Shown: in pieces, positions 30,874 to 40,155 of the stretch | How positions within the stretch are numbered: the first letter of the stretch is position 1 | Layout of the letters: the number at the start of each line of letters is the position of its first letter | Assembly (NCBI GenBank): GCA_905178155.1 | Contig: CAJINV010000022.1 | Location: 441,207-505,206, forward strand | Reading direction: 5' to 3' | From: Amoebophrya sp. A120 | Taxonomy: Eukaryota; Sar; Dinophyceae; Syndiniales; Amoebophryaceae | Length of the DNA: 64,000 nucleotides | Made by a program: the position numbers and the translations under genes | The notes under the pieces: generated by a model | What the model was told of the DNA's origin: nothing | Databases searched by the model: none | Seen by the model: only the letters and a program-made list of their open reading frames with translations

Positions 30874-31344
30874 ATGCGAAACAGCGCCAAAATTTTTGCG
30901 GCATCGACGTACGAGATGGATTGGGGTCGTTGGGCTGAACAAGTATACTTTTTGACGGGGTACCTGAAAGAATACAAGCGCGACGCAGATTCGCAGTCTG
31001 CCTTTTATCGGACATGCGAGCAGGCGGCTACGTGTGGGCTGTATGGTCGTCCAATTGCGCCCGGGTCCAACAAAGTTGCCAGAGGGTTGGAACACAAATT
31101 CGAAGTAAGCGAGGACGGTCGCGGCGTCGACTTATTTCTGGTGAACAAAGGGATGCAGGCTGGAGTGTGGGTCAAGAAAAATTTCGAGGCGTACGGGCAT
31201 AGCGTTACTGCTGCGAAGTTTATGTCGAACGCAGCAAGCAGCTGGTCCATGCCGCGGATTGCGTGCGGAAATTGGTGCAACGGGTTTGACGTAGGGCATT
31301 GCGTTTGTGTTTTGGCGAATTTGCGAAATGACAAATACCAGTAA
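30874..31344 (+). CDS. Hypothetical Cys-motif protein, 156 aa
   Basis: ORF from ATG at 30874 to TAA, starting 37 bp after the previous stop; the frame is open slightly upstream without another ATG. It ends with CGNWCNGFDVGHCVCV, comparable to CADWCGRF...CAHC in the preceding gene. The body looks globular (YEMDWGRWAEQVYFLTGYLK, SEDGRGVDLFLVNKGMQAGV). The small gap suggests a recent tandem copy or one gene split by a stop. Function unknown. Confidence 0.5.
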   Translation: MRNSAKIFAASTYEMDWGRWAEQVYFLTGYLKEYKRDADSQSAFYRTCEQAATCGLYGRPIAPGSNKVARGLEHKFEVSEDGRGVDLFLVNKGMQAGVWVKKNFEAYGHSVTAAKFMSNAASSWSMPRIACGNWCNGFDVGHCVCVLANLRNDKYQ

Positions 31345-32097
31345 AATCATAAAGGCGCGCGGCAGTTGTTTTCGTTCAATGTGCGCGGACGAACACACCC
31401 GGCGCAGGCGCTCTCGTATTATTTTCGTGATGTTTGCCATGTGAAGACTATGACCATTGCAATGTCGAGGCGGTTAAGTGACCGAGAGCACGACCAACGT
31501 CTGTGCTTTTCGCTCCAAGTAGTGCGCCAATCGGTGGCCCGTGAAAACTGTGCGACGTGTTCTTGGTTAGTTTTCATGTATAGCGATCAAACCGCACGGC
31601 TAAAGATCTGCCTGGCTAGAAACAGGAAAGAAAAGCGAGCAGATCGGTAAAAATTGCAAAACGATCAAAAAACTGGCTCCGTTCAACATAGCAGGCGCGG
31701 CGAATGGCTTGCCAGTACGTAGCGCGATCAGCATGGCAGTGCCTGACTCAAATAAATAGTCGCGGGCTGTGTTCTTAACCTATGGCAACGCTGCGGCTGC
31801 AGCAGTGCCGAGCGCGTGACTTTGGTCAAAGAACGTCGCTCGAGGTATGGCGTTGCGCCTAGTGATGAGAAATCAGCTCACGAATTGTTTTGCTCTGTTT
31901 GATTGTTTTATATGAACCATTGACCACAGGGAAACTAGCTTCGCGCGTCTAGTGTGATTAGTTGCTTAGCCTCGTAGCGCGTATCTGTAGCAAATTTGTG
32001 AGATTGTAGCGGTTTGGTATTTTTCTAGTTTCGATAGAAAGTATTATAGTGCTGCTGCTTTTTAGGTCTTACACGGAAAACATTCGCAAAAAAAAAA
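31345..32097. other. Stretch without a recognisable gene
   Basis: An ORF at about 31366-31650 has Arg-rich, uncharacteristic composition and is not called. No introner ends seen. A run of A precedes the ATG at 32098. Confidence 0.5.
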
Positions 32098-33111
32098 ATG
32101 CCATCCGGAATCCAATGCGTGGACTGCCAGTCTTGGCTGACAATCTCTCGGGAAGTGAAGGAGGCAGTTCTGGACGACCCGTCGAAGTATTACTGTTACG
32201 CATGTGATTTTTCTTTTTGTTTTTGTACTATTCTGCGGCAGTTGCGTTACAATGAAAAGAAAAAAAGGCGAAAGAATGAAAATGAATGCGATGAAATGGC
32301 TACTGCAGGTGGAATCTTTTCGATAAAAAGCCCACGAACAGCGACTGGCTGCAGTGCACTTGCTGCCACACGTATCAGAGCAAAAGGTCTACGGTTACGC
32401 ACAGGCCCGAGAAAATTGCGGAAATTTTTTGCATGAAAAGCGCAGCGTTGCGCATGTGATGCTGAGCGCGGCAGTTGTTGCTTATGTTATCGGGTGGCAG
32501 TGCAATAAAAAAAGCGCGCTGTAGTGTTGATCGAGATAAAGAGACCGCGGAGCTCGCCGTACGGCGTGCCTGTAGATCGTTTGCGTTCTGATAGCGCGTG
32601 GCTTCAATTTACCGTGACCGGATACATGTATCAAATGCAAAAGGGTCGACGTCAAGAAAGTTGGCAACTGTGTTGGCATACATGCGAAATAAAGGAGCAA
32701 GATCGTTATAGTGTGGCGCGACTCGCGCTATTTTTATGAAAGTGCGCATGTTTGGCATTACGAGCGAAGCAGCACGCGCACGACTATGTTGCCAGTTTTC
32801 TAGTAGTTGACACGTTTGCACGCGATAATTGGGACGAGTTTACTAAAAAGTTCGTGGATTTGACAAAGAAGCCGCGGGGAAATCGTTGGGCGCGCAAAAG
32901 TGAAAACGTCGAAACTAATAGCGGCAGCGTTGGCCAGATTGGGGAAAAATGTGCAGAAGCGGCACCCACGACGTTGCCGAAATCTGGAAAACGGCGCAAA
33001 CAAACCAAAGAAAAAGAAGTAAACGCAACAGATTCGGCGAACAAAAAAACAGAAGACACGAAGCAGCCAAAATCCGAAAAGAATCTGACTGGTGTAAAAT
33101 TCGGGCTATAA
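32098..33111 (+). CDS. Hypothetical Cys-motif gene, probably several exons
   Basis: It starts at ATG 32098 with CVDCQSWLTISREVKEAVLD and a second pair CYAC, a C-x2-C...W...C-x2-C pattern suggestive of zinc binding. After about 32200 the frame becomes uncertain: another frame gives SDWLQCTCCHTYQSKRS (about 32345-32395), so an unrecognised intron is likely. From about 32516 a clear coding frame (GVPVDRLRSDSAWLQFTVTG) runs into a decayed family B introner (32629-32827) and, after element plus 5 bp, continues as DEFTKKFVDLTKKPRGNRW to TAA at 33111, with a Lys-rich tail. Exon structure and the unity of the gene are inferred; function unknown. Confidence 0.5.
32629..32827. mobile_element. Decayed introner, family B
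   Basis: TIR TATCAAATGCAAAAGGGTCG, right end ACACGTTTGCACGCGATA; flanks ACATG and ATTGG. Element plus 5 bp joins TGYM to DEFT in frame. Confidence 0.5.
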
Positions 33112-33890
33112 ACCAGCACAGAGCTGCTTTTGTCTTCATTTTTGTTACATTGAAACGATGCGACGCGAGGGCAAGTGACTAAAAAGCAACAGAAAGAGCG
33201 CGGATAAAGGTAAGGCACAAACTCGAACGCATTAAGTGCAATGCGCGAACTCTGTATGCCCGCAATTGTGTTCGACGGAGTTTCTCGCTCTAAATTTGCT
33301 GCGGAGGCGCGCACGCGTTCGGTGTCGCGAGTGGTGATAAATTTCAGCGAATGGCACAGGAGGAAATAGCAACGCCCACAAAATTGGCAATGATCGGCGT
33401 AAAATGGTTGCCGTGTGTAATGTCGAAGGATCAAAAAAAAAATGGCGGCAATGCTAACCAAAGCACCGAGATCGCTAAAATTCGAGCAAATTGAAACGAG
33501 ATCCCGAGCAACAGAATAAAAAGCGGCGGAAGCGTATAAAAATCGAAGACAATATGCCGACACGTTGGCATAGCAATTTTTTTACTACTGCAATGCTTGT
33601 AGTTTAGGCGCCGGGTAATAATTATTCGCGTGATTTGACTACTTCAGGGGATTGATGTTATTAGTCTTTGCGATTATTCCGTTAGACTAATGCTTTGCTT
33701 TCGCATACTTTGTAACCATTTTGCTCATTCTTGTTGTCCATTGGTAAGCATTACTCTTTTCTTTTTTCTTGGTTACATAGCATACCGCTTCAGTTTTTCC
33801 TGTTTTTTAGCATTCAAAAAATTGACAACGGTTTCGGTGTTTGGTATTTTTCAACTTTCAACGTCTTCGGACTTCCAAAACACGCAAGCA
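33112..33890. other. Stretch without a recognisable gene
   Basis: Nothing coding is supported. The minus strand has open frames, but their composition mirrors the Lys-rich coding exon on the plus strand. A pyrimidine-rich stretch precedes the ATG at 33891. Confidence 0.5.
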
Positions 33891-34610
33891 ATGGCGCCGG
33901 TTCAACCCTTGACCTCGAAACAGAAAAAAAAAGCGCGCAAGCGCGCGGAAAAAACTTCGAATGACGACGACGACCAACCGCATGCCATTGGCGTTGATGT
34001 TGTGACTGACGAAAAACCGAAGAAAAAGCACAAAAAACAGCCGACAGCAGTCGTAGAAGAAAGCACGGAAGTGCTGCAGAACAAACACAAGGAAAAGGCG
34101 AAGCAGAAATGGTATGACGAACATGCAAAAAAACACAAAAAGCAGACCGAACAGAAAAAGTGCGGCGCTACTGTGTCCGAGGCGGCGGCTGTGCCGAAAA
34201 AAGAGGACGGAGATGAGTGCTCGACTGTGGAAGATGATGTGTATGACGATGGTGATGGTTTGCGCAACGCGTGGACGATTCCGGGGCAGAATCCCGCGGG
34301 GCACATGGATCAACAGCAAACGAACTTGGTAGAACGGCGCGAAGATTTGCGGCTGCGGATTCTTTGCACAATGCTTACCCGCGACGTCCTCATACCCCGA
34401 AAAGCACACGGCAACGCTTCATACGTCGCACCTTACGCGCTTGCTCGCTGCTCCGCTTTTGCGCGATTGTGTTCCGGAATGCTGCGGCAGTGTACTGCTC
34501 TAGATTCTTGCTCAGCCGACGACCTTGACAATTTGACAAACCGCGAGACGTTGCTAATTCTCCAGTCCGCTTGTCGTGGTCGCAGCATTGTTTTGAGGTT
34601 TTTGATCTGA
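33891..34610 (+). CDS. Hypothetical Lys-rich protein, 239 aa
   Basis: ORF from ATG at 33891 to TGA. The first 110 residues are dominated by Lys, Glu and Gln (LTSKQKKKARKRAEKTSND, KHKEKAKQKWYDEHAKKHKK), likely nuclear and disordered or coiled coil; an acidic stretch (EDDVYDDGDG) follows, then a less biased C-terminal half (VERREDLRLRILCTMLTRDV) that may be globular. The frame is open upstream to 33690 but with hydrophobic, intron-like translation, so I chose the first ATG after it. Family not recognised. Confidence 0.5.
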   Translation: MAPVQPLTSKQKKKARKRAEKTSNDDDDQPHAIGVDVVTDEKPKKKHKKQPTAVVEESTEVLQNKHKEKAKQKWYDEHAKKHKKQTEQKKCGATVSEAAAVPKKEDGDECSTVEDDVYDDGDGLRNAWTIPGQNPAGHMDQQQTNLVERREDLRLRILCTMLTRDVLIPRKAHGNASYVAPYALARCSAFARLCSGMLRQCTALDSCSADDLDNLTNRETLLILQSACRGRSIVLRFLI

Positions 34611-35289
34611 TTTGTGCACCGTTTTGCGCGTGCCGCTACAGAGCCGCTGGCTTCGGTGCCTTTTTGTACCGTTTCGCAAACTGATGGGGCAACTTGCGCG
34701 CATTTTGATCCATTTTCACCAATATGCAGCAAATTTGCGCGTTTTCGTGCTTTTTGCATAGCTTTCGCGGTCATTTTGCTGCTTTTGTTATCGAATTAAG
34801 CCAAAACAGTGCCACTTTCGCCGTTTGCGATGCTACTGGCTGTATTTGTTGCGTTTTTGATTCGTTTGGAATTGAACAAAGCCAAAACGGTGCCGCTTTT
34901 GCCCGTTTGCAATGCTACTGGTTGTATTTGTTGCGTTTTTGACTGTTTTGGAATTGAACTAAGCCAAAACAGTGCCGCTTTTGTTTCTTTGCAATGCTAG
35001 GGGCTACATTTGTTGCGTTTTTGAATGATTTGCAGCGTTTTCGATGTCATTTTGCACGATTTCGCATGCTATTGACTTAATTTGCGCGCATTTTGTCCCG
35101 TTTGCTTTACAAAAACGCAGGCCCGAACCGCAACAATTTGCGAAATTTCGGCGAATATTCGCGGATTTTTTTTCGTCGCAATTTCCTCGATTTGGAACGT
35201 TTTTCGTGGCTTTTGCCATCGTTTTGACGTTTTTGCATCGATTTTTGCACCATTTTGCAAGTTTTGCATCGAGAAAAATTCAGCGATTT
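34611..35289. other. Gene-free stretch with tandem repeats
   Basis: T-rich, low-complexity sequence with repeated words GTTTTTG and TTTTGC and a three-copy tandem repeat (34800-35040). Open frames on both strands are low-complexity and not called. Confidence 0.5.
34800..35040. repeat. Tandem repeat, about 83 bp, three copies
   Basis: Each copy carries AGCCAAAACAGTGCCGCTTT, then TTTGCAATGCTACTGG, then TTTGTTGCGTTTTTGA. Copies begin near 34799, 34879 and 34960; the third is the most diverged. Confidence 0.5.
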
Positions 35290-35353
35290 TCGGTTCGTGT
35301 CTTGCATGTTTCGTAACATAATTTATAACTGTAAACACTTTTTTCTTGCGATA
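35290..35353. mobile_element. Orphan right end of a family D introner
   Basis: TAACTGTAAACACTTTTTTC then TTGCGATA is a clear D right end, but no left end is found within 1 kb upstream. The plus-strand exon that follows starts 5 bp after it (about 35359). Confidence 0.5.
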
Positions 35354-35358
35354 TCTAC

Positions 35359-37592
35359 GGAAGTTCCTGAGCAGGCACTTGAATAACGTCGTAGACCGCC
35401 GTATGCATTGCAAATATGTCGAGATCTGGAAGCGGCGGAGGTTCAGTTTGTCATGCTAGATCTGGGCCGTGCTCGTGACGCATCAATCTGTATTGCGTGA
35501 GCAGCAAAAGCCAGCCTTTTTTGGGCACTCGAAGATGGCAGTTCTCCTGGGGGATGGGCCTTGCGGGACCTCCTCGAAACTTGTAATGCTACAGCTCGTA
35601 TTCTAATCCAGACCTTAATTCTAGATCTAGGCCATGTGAAACGTGCATGACAACCTTCCAGAAGTTCAGGGCGCCCAATTTTTATGTTGCGCAAGATAAT
35701 GATAAGCTTAGTTTGACAACCTACTGAATTTTTCATTCTAGTAGTGGACGTATAAACAATAGCATATGTTTATATAATATTCTCTCTCAACTTAAAATCT
35801 ACAGTGGTTGTCCTTTTTTGCATTTACAAACTTAAGTCGTTCGCTTCCCGGTGCTGTGCCATGGTCTTGCTTCCAGACAAAACACCAGACAACATATTTG
35901 CTTTTGATACGCCTCAAACAGGGCCGAGCTGCCTGCGAGCGGGCCGAAGAAAGGAGGAAGGAGCAGGAAAGTAAGTTATCGTTGCTGGAAAAGTCTGTTC
36001 GCAGAAAAGAGGCTGAGATAAAAGTTGTAAACGGCAGTGCGAAGCTCGAACTGGAGCCCTATTCCCCGCTGGCGTGGGAGATGGAAGCGGCCCGTCAGAG
36101 CTACAATGATCAAGTGCCGCGTACGCCGCCGGCCGAACTAATGGGTTCTTTTCGAAAACAAGCGATAAAAGCTGGGCGTCGACGTCCGTCGCCTCTTGTG
36201 GTCCCGGAACTACAACAAGGTGGTAGTTCTCCAAATGTTGACGACCCCATATGGTTCTCGCCTCTTGTGGTCCCGGAACTACAACAAGGTGGTTCTCCAA
36301 ATGTTGACAAGGACGCGTCTACTTCGGGAAGCCACCAGCACGCAGTTCTCCGACATCAAGGGGGTGGCGTCAATGACAATGCAGCAGCCGAGAGAAAGAG
36401 AAAGCGCGAAGCCGTGCGAGCCGGGAACAACGAAGGTGCAGCTAGCACCTCGGATTCGGCTTGCGCGCCAGAATCGGTCGAGCGCCGTAGCCGTTCGCGG
36501 TCAGCAGGACGACCACGGCGGTCGGCAGGAGGACGACGAGCCGCTGGGGGCGATACCGATACGAGACGTCCGCAGGGCAGCGAGGAGCGGATGACTGGCA
36601 CGGATGGACATGGAACTCCTCGTGGTCCCGTCGCTGATGTTTCCACGCGGATTCCGACCACGGGCAGAAGCCGCAGTCGCTCCAGCCGCTCGTCGCGCCC
36701 CCGTAGTTTGGTCAGGGGTCGTAGTTGTGCTACCACTAGTACCTCACGCGGTGGCCCCTCCACCCGGGACCATCAAGACCGCCGCCCTGCCAGAGAAGCT
36801 GCAGCCACGGACGAGCGGCCCGGAGTTCTTGTTGTAGATCCACGACCAGGAGTGCGAGAAACCAGTGGCCAGGCACATGCTTTATTCCAGCCCGCGTCGG
36901 CGGACGCAACCATCGCAGAGAAGCTGTCAAGGGGGTTGTGGCGTGTTTGGTTTCATCTGATGGAGGAACAGCATCAAACCGAGTCCGAATTATCATCCGA
37001 TGTTTCAGCAGCAAATACTAGTGGCACCACTGCAGTTCATCTTGAGCAGAGAGGACCAGCACGAGAACCAGCTGTAGCAGCCGTCACTGGGCTACATCCA
37101 ACAGAACTACAAACACCGGCCTCGCCTCGCACCGGTCGTGGTGCACCAGCGGTGCTAGACGAAAGCAATCCCGCTGAGAGGACAAGGACGAGGACCACCG
37201 CGAGGTATTCCCATTTCCTTCTGTGGCGGGGGCTGGATTTGATTTCCAGGCTGCGGTTTGTTCGACACAAAGACGCCGAGGAGTTTAGAAGTTCGGACAG
37301 CTGCGCAGCCGGCGAGGATCTTAGCGGCACGCCTGTTGCACGACCAGAGGATCGTGGAGAAGGTACTTCTCACCACGCATCAACCGACGTGGTCCTCGAG
37401 GAGGACGCAGCACCGGAAAGTAGAACCGAGGATGGCAACAAGAGCCAAACATTGTCGTGGGCTCAGCGCTCGAAGCCTTTGGTCGACCTGATGCGCCCGT
37501 ATGTGAACTCAGTGTTGCAGCTCGGCTCCATCGCGACCGGAGCAGGCCTGAGAAATCAGCCTTTGGAGCTTATTGAGGTGGGCTTTGGGTAG
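35359..37592 (+). CDS. Arg/Ser-rich protein, 3' part of a gene
   Basis: A short exon (35359-35401, RKFLSRHLNNVVDR) joins across a family B introner to a long terminal exon (35915-37592) that ends in TAG. It reads a charged helix (RAACERAEERRKEQESKLSL), then a Pro-containing region with an in-frame duplication of SPLVVPELQQGG (36180-36310), then Arg/Ser-rich tracts (RRSRSRSAGRPRRSAGGRR; GRSRSRSSRSSRPRSLVRG) and a mixed C-terminal 200 residues with some hydrophobic segments (SHFLLWRGLDLISRLRFV). RS tracts suggest a nuclear, splicing-associated or disordered protein; this is only compositional. The 5' part is not identified, because the upstream D intron has lost its left end. Confidence 0.5.
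35402..35909. mobile_element. Introner, family B, carrying a 215-bp insertion
   Basis: TIR TATGCATTGCAAATATGTCG and right end TTGCTTTTGATA; flanks CGCCG and CGCCT. Removal joins VVDR to RKQG in frame on the plus strand. It is about twice the normal length because of an insertion at 35662-35876 bordered by CTTCCAG on both sides. Confidence 0.5.
36180..36310 (+). repeat. In-frame tandem duplication, about 66 bp
   Basis: Two copies of TCGCCTCTTGTGGTCCCGGA followed by ACTACAACAAGGTGG and AAATGTTGAC, coding for a repeated SPLVVPELQQGG...PNVD in the RS-rich protein. Confidence 0.5.
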
Positions 37593-38529
37593 TGTGGCGG
37601 TGACCACGACTTCGTCCAGCACAGGAGAGGTGGAGGTGGACGTATCCATTATATGGCTTCTCCTGTACAGAAGTTGAAGGTATGAAGAGAGGTCATCTTT
37701 TGCTGGTGCTCTTGGGAAATAATGAAGACGGGAAAGATAAAATAATTGTATATTCGGAACGCATTGATGGCACGAACAAAGCGGTTTTTAGATAGTAGAA
37801 TCGTATTCTTTCAAAAAAAGGACGATGGCTGCCTGAGATTGCCGACTACGGAGTGTGGTTGCTCTCTCAGATGTTGAAAGATGTTGACATCTTTTTATTT
37901 TGTTGCCGGATGTTGAGCCACTGTAGCTCGGAACTACTGGCATTAGTACACGTTTTTTGTTTTGATTCTATAGCACTTCTAAAGCTCGAGAATCGTTTCC
38001 AAAGTTGTGACAATTCTTGTATCAGAAAAGGATGGACGTCAAGAGATGAGTAAAGGTCACAGTATTAGCTACAACTTTCAGATCGTTTGGTAAAAATCAT
38101 AAAGTGCATTGATTGTAACAGTTGTAAGAATCAGGAAATGCACATGTTACTAGCTCGCTCATCGAAAGTAATTGTATTCAGTGAAAGAACGAAGAAGTAC
38201 AACATGCTGAGCGGGATCAAAAATCCCAGTCTCTAGTTTGGTGCTCTCGTCCCTGAGCACGACGCATTCTTAGCCATTAAAATGCTCGACCCAGTACCAG
38301 TGACGATTTTCATGCAGGTGGAAACTGTTGCCACATAGAAGAAGTAGTACTTTATTTTATTAAGCACACATCACTGTCGGCGGACGGCCGTGTTGTCCAT
38401 GCTCGAAGATCTGATGTTTCTGCTACATGAGCAGCGGTTGCTATAAAAAATGCAAAAATGTATGATATGATGAGCAAAAAAGAACGTCATGTGCAAGTGG
38501 AGAAGGCAGACGGACCCTTTCTTGAAACT
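37593..38529. other. Gene-free stretch
   Basis: No coding signal or introner found. It follows the stop codon of the RS-rich gene and is AT-rich at its start (37720-37800), consistent with a 3' untranslated or intergenic region. Confidence 0.5.
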
Positions 38530-38678
38530 TATGATCTGCAAAAGTATCGTACTCGTATAAATGCATTACAAATTTCCTCAGCATGAGAAAGAAAATTTGT
38601 AATGCAGATTTGCCTTGGGAACGAGATTTGTAATGCAAGACCTGCATTTATACGAGTACGATGCTTTTGCACAGGATA
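38530..38678. mobile_element. Introner, family A, with empty sites in the window
   Basis: 149 bp, TIR TATGATCTGCAAAAGTATCG and complement, flanked by AAACT on both sides. The same flanking sequence occurs at about 39593-39655 without the element (TTTCTTGAAGCTGCGTATGA), and the right half again at 42230. This is direct evidence for insertion of the element with a 5-bp duplication. The host sequence may be a minus-strand coding exon (LDDLDRLVRSF) but that is uncertain. Confidence 0.5.
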
Positions 38679-38745
38679 AAACTGCGTACGAGACGATCCA
38701 GATCGTCGAGTGAGGTTGCAGCTTCCTTCTCCGGTTGGGTAATTC
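38679..38745. repeat. Dispersed repeat, copy 1 of 3
   Basis: Contains ACTGCGTACGAGACGATCCA then GATCGTCGAGTGAGGTTGCA. Other copies are at 39609-39660 and 42230-42285. On the minus strand it reads SLDDLDRLVRS, so it could be a conserved coding fragment. Confidence 0.5.
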
Positions 38746-38932
38746 GCGAGTTCGAGATGTGGCTGCGTTGAGTTTGCAATGCAGGATTATCCTGGCTCTT
38801 GTTCCCCCGACGGCATGACAGATGGGAAGCACTTTTCGTATCGCGCCGCATTCTGTAGAACTCGGTCGTGAAGAGGGTGCTCGGTACTCGTGCCGAAATT
38901 TCTCGTGAATGTGCGCCAGTTTGACGGTACAC

Positions 38933-39590
38933 GGTCCTATCGGTCTGACCGCAGAAAGTAGTAACTTAGTATCTTGCTCTTCGTACGTACTACGCTCTCT
39001 CTTTATATAAATGTTTATATTTGTTTACTCACGCGACTCTCGTTTACTTGTTGCTCATGACGCGTTGCTATTCATTTTGACACTGGTTTGTGCTGTGGCG
39101 AACGTGGGCAGTTTTTCCAGGCAAGGAATCTGTCATGCTGGAAATCAAAAGTCCCTTCACTTTGCGATATAACTCTGATGAACGACGAACCAAGAAGAAG
39201 TTTGTGTTGCAAGATGCGAAGCGAAGCGAAAATCTGTAATGCAAAAAATCGAAGGCGGCGATAGTTGTAGTTCTTACATTTACTTCTTCTTCTTTCACGT
39301 TTATCATGCATTTCCTTCTATTCACAACACCAAAAACGACATTGATGCGACCCACTTTAGCAATCGAGTCGCATGTATACAGGCTGGAGGCCTCCGGGTC
39401 TCTGGTTCAGGCTAGCGCTCAAGGCTCGTAGAAGTGATCACCTCGTGCTCAAATTCTGAAGAAAAAGGAAAAGGAAAACCAAAATGAAAACACGCCGACT
39501 GCGCATGGCACATTGCGAATTTCGAGTTCAGCAACTTCGTGCTGCGTCCTTTCCGGTTCAGAAGTCGAGTGGGTTTTCCGGTTCAGAAGG
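38933..39590. other. Gene-free stretch
   Basis: No coding signal. Introner-like words occur (GAATCTGTCATGCTGG at 39127, AATCTGTAATGCAAAA at 39231) without recognisable ends, possibly remnants. Confidence 0.5.
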
Positions 39591-39592
39591 CA

Positions 39593-39690
39593 GACGGACC
39601 CTTTCTTGAAGCTGCGTATGAGACGATCCAGATCGTCGAGTGAGGTTGCAGCTGCACTTGTGTGTAAATGAAAACTAGTTTTGAACGCTA
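39593..39690. repeat. Dispersed repeat, copy 2 of 3 (empty introner site)
   Basis: GCAGACGGACCCTTTCTTGA then AGCTGCGTATGAGACGATCC matches both flanks of the introner at 38530 but has no insertion. It continues to GTGTGTAAATGAAAACTAGT, which also follows copy 3. Confidence 0.5.
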
Positions 39691-39754
39691 TTTCTCATAG
39701 ATCAAAAGTCAGAAAATGCAGAAAATGAACAGGATGATAAGAAACCGGAAAAGA

Positions 39755-40155
39755 AACCGATCGAGCAAGAAAACAGAACGAAAACCATGGAAAAGCAAGC
39801 AAATTCTTGCTACGATCGAAAGGAAAAGGAAAGGAAAAAGAGAAGAAGAGAAAAGGAAAGGAATTAGGTCTGATTTACGCTGAACGCGCATGACAAACTT
39901 GATTTCTTATTACTTTCAAGGAGGTGAGCCATGGCTACGGTCACTACGGGCACGTTAGGAATGTAGAATTAGCATAAGATACTGGAAGAACTAGACTTGG
40001 GACTATAGATTTGTAATGCGTATGTGTGATATTTGAAGTGGTTTTAGATGGTGTTCGATTTGCAGTCGGTATGCGTGCGTTTGAAAAAAAAAAAACAACC
40101 TCTCCATTTCGAAACAAGATCCCACAATTGGTGGAGAACCTGGGCATAGTCCGAC
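39755..40155. repeat. Left arm of a long inverted repeat
   Basis: Its reverse complement matches, with many changes, 42940-43370: for example AAGCAAGCAAATTCTTGCTA (39793) against TAGCAAGAATTTGCTTGCTT (43282), and AACCTCTCCATTTCGAAAC with TGGTGGAGAACCTGGGCAT against GTTCTCCACCAATTG. The arms bracket about 2.8 kb. Confidence 0.5.

Noticed and set aside
35354-35972. Minus-strand continuation of the left gene (VYDVIQVPAQELP joined across 17 kb)
   Set aside because: It can be read in frame, but the plus strand has a 560-codon coiled-coil and RS-rich frame here, while the minus strand meets a stop near 35972.
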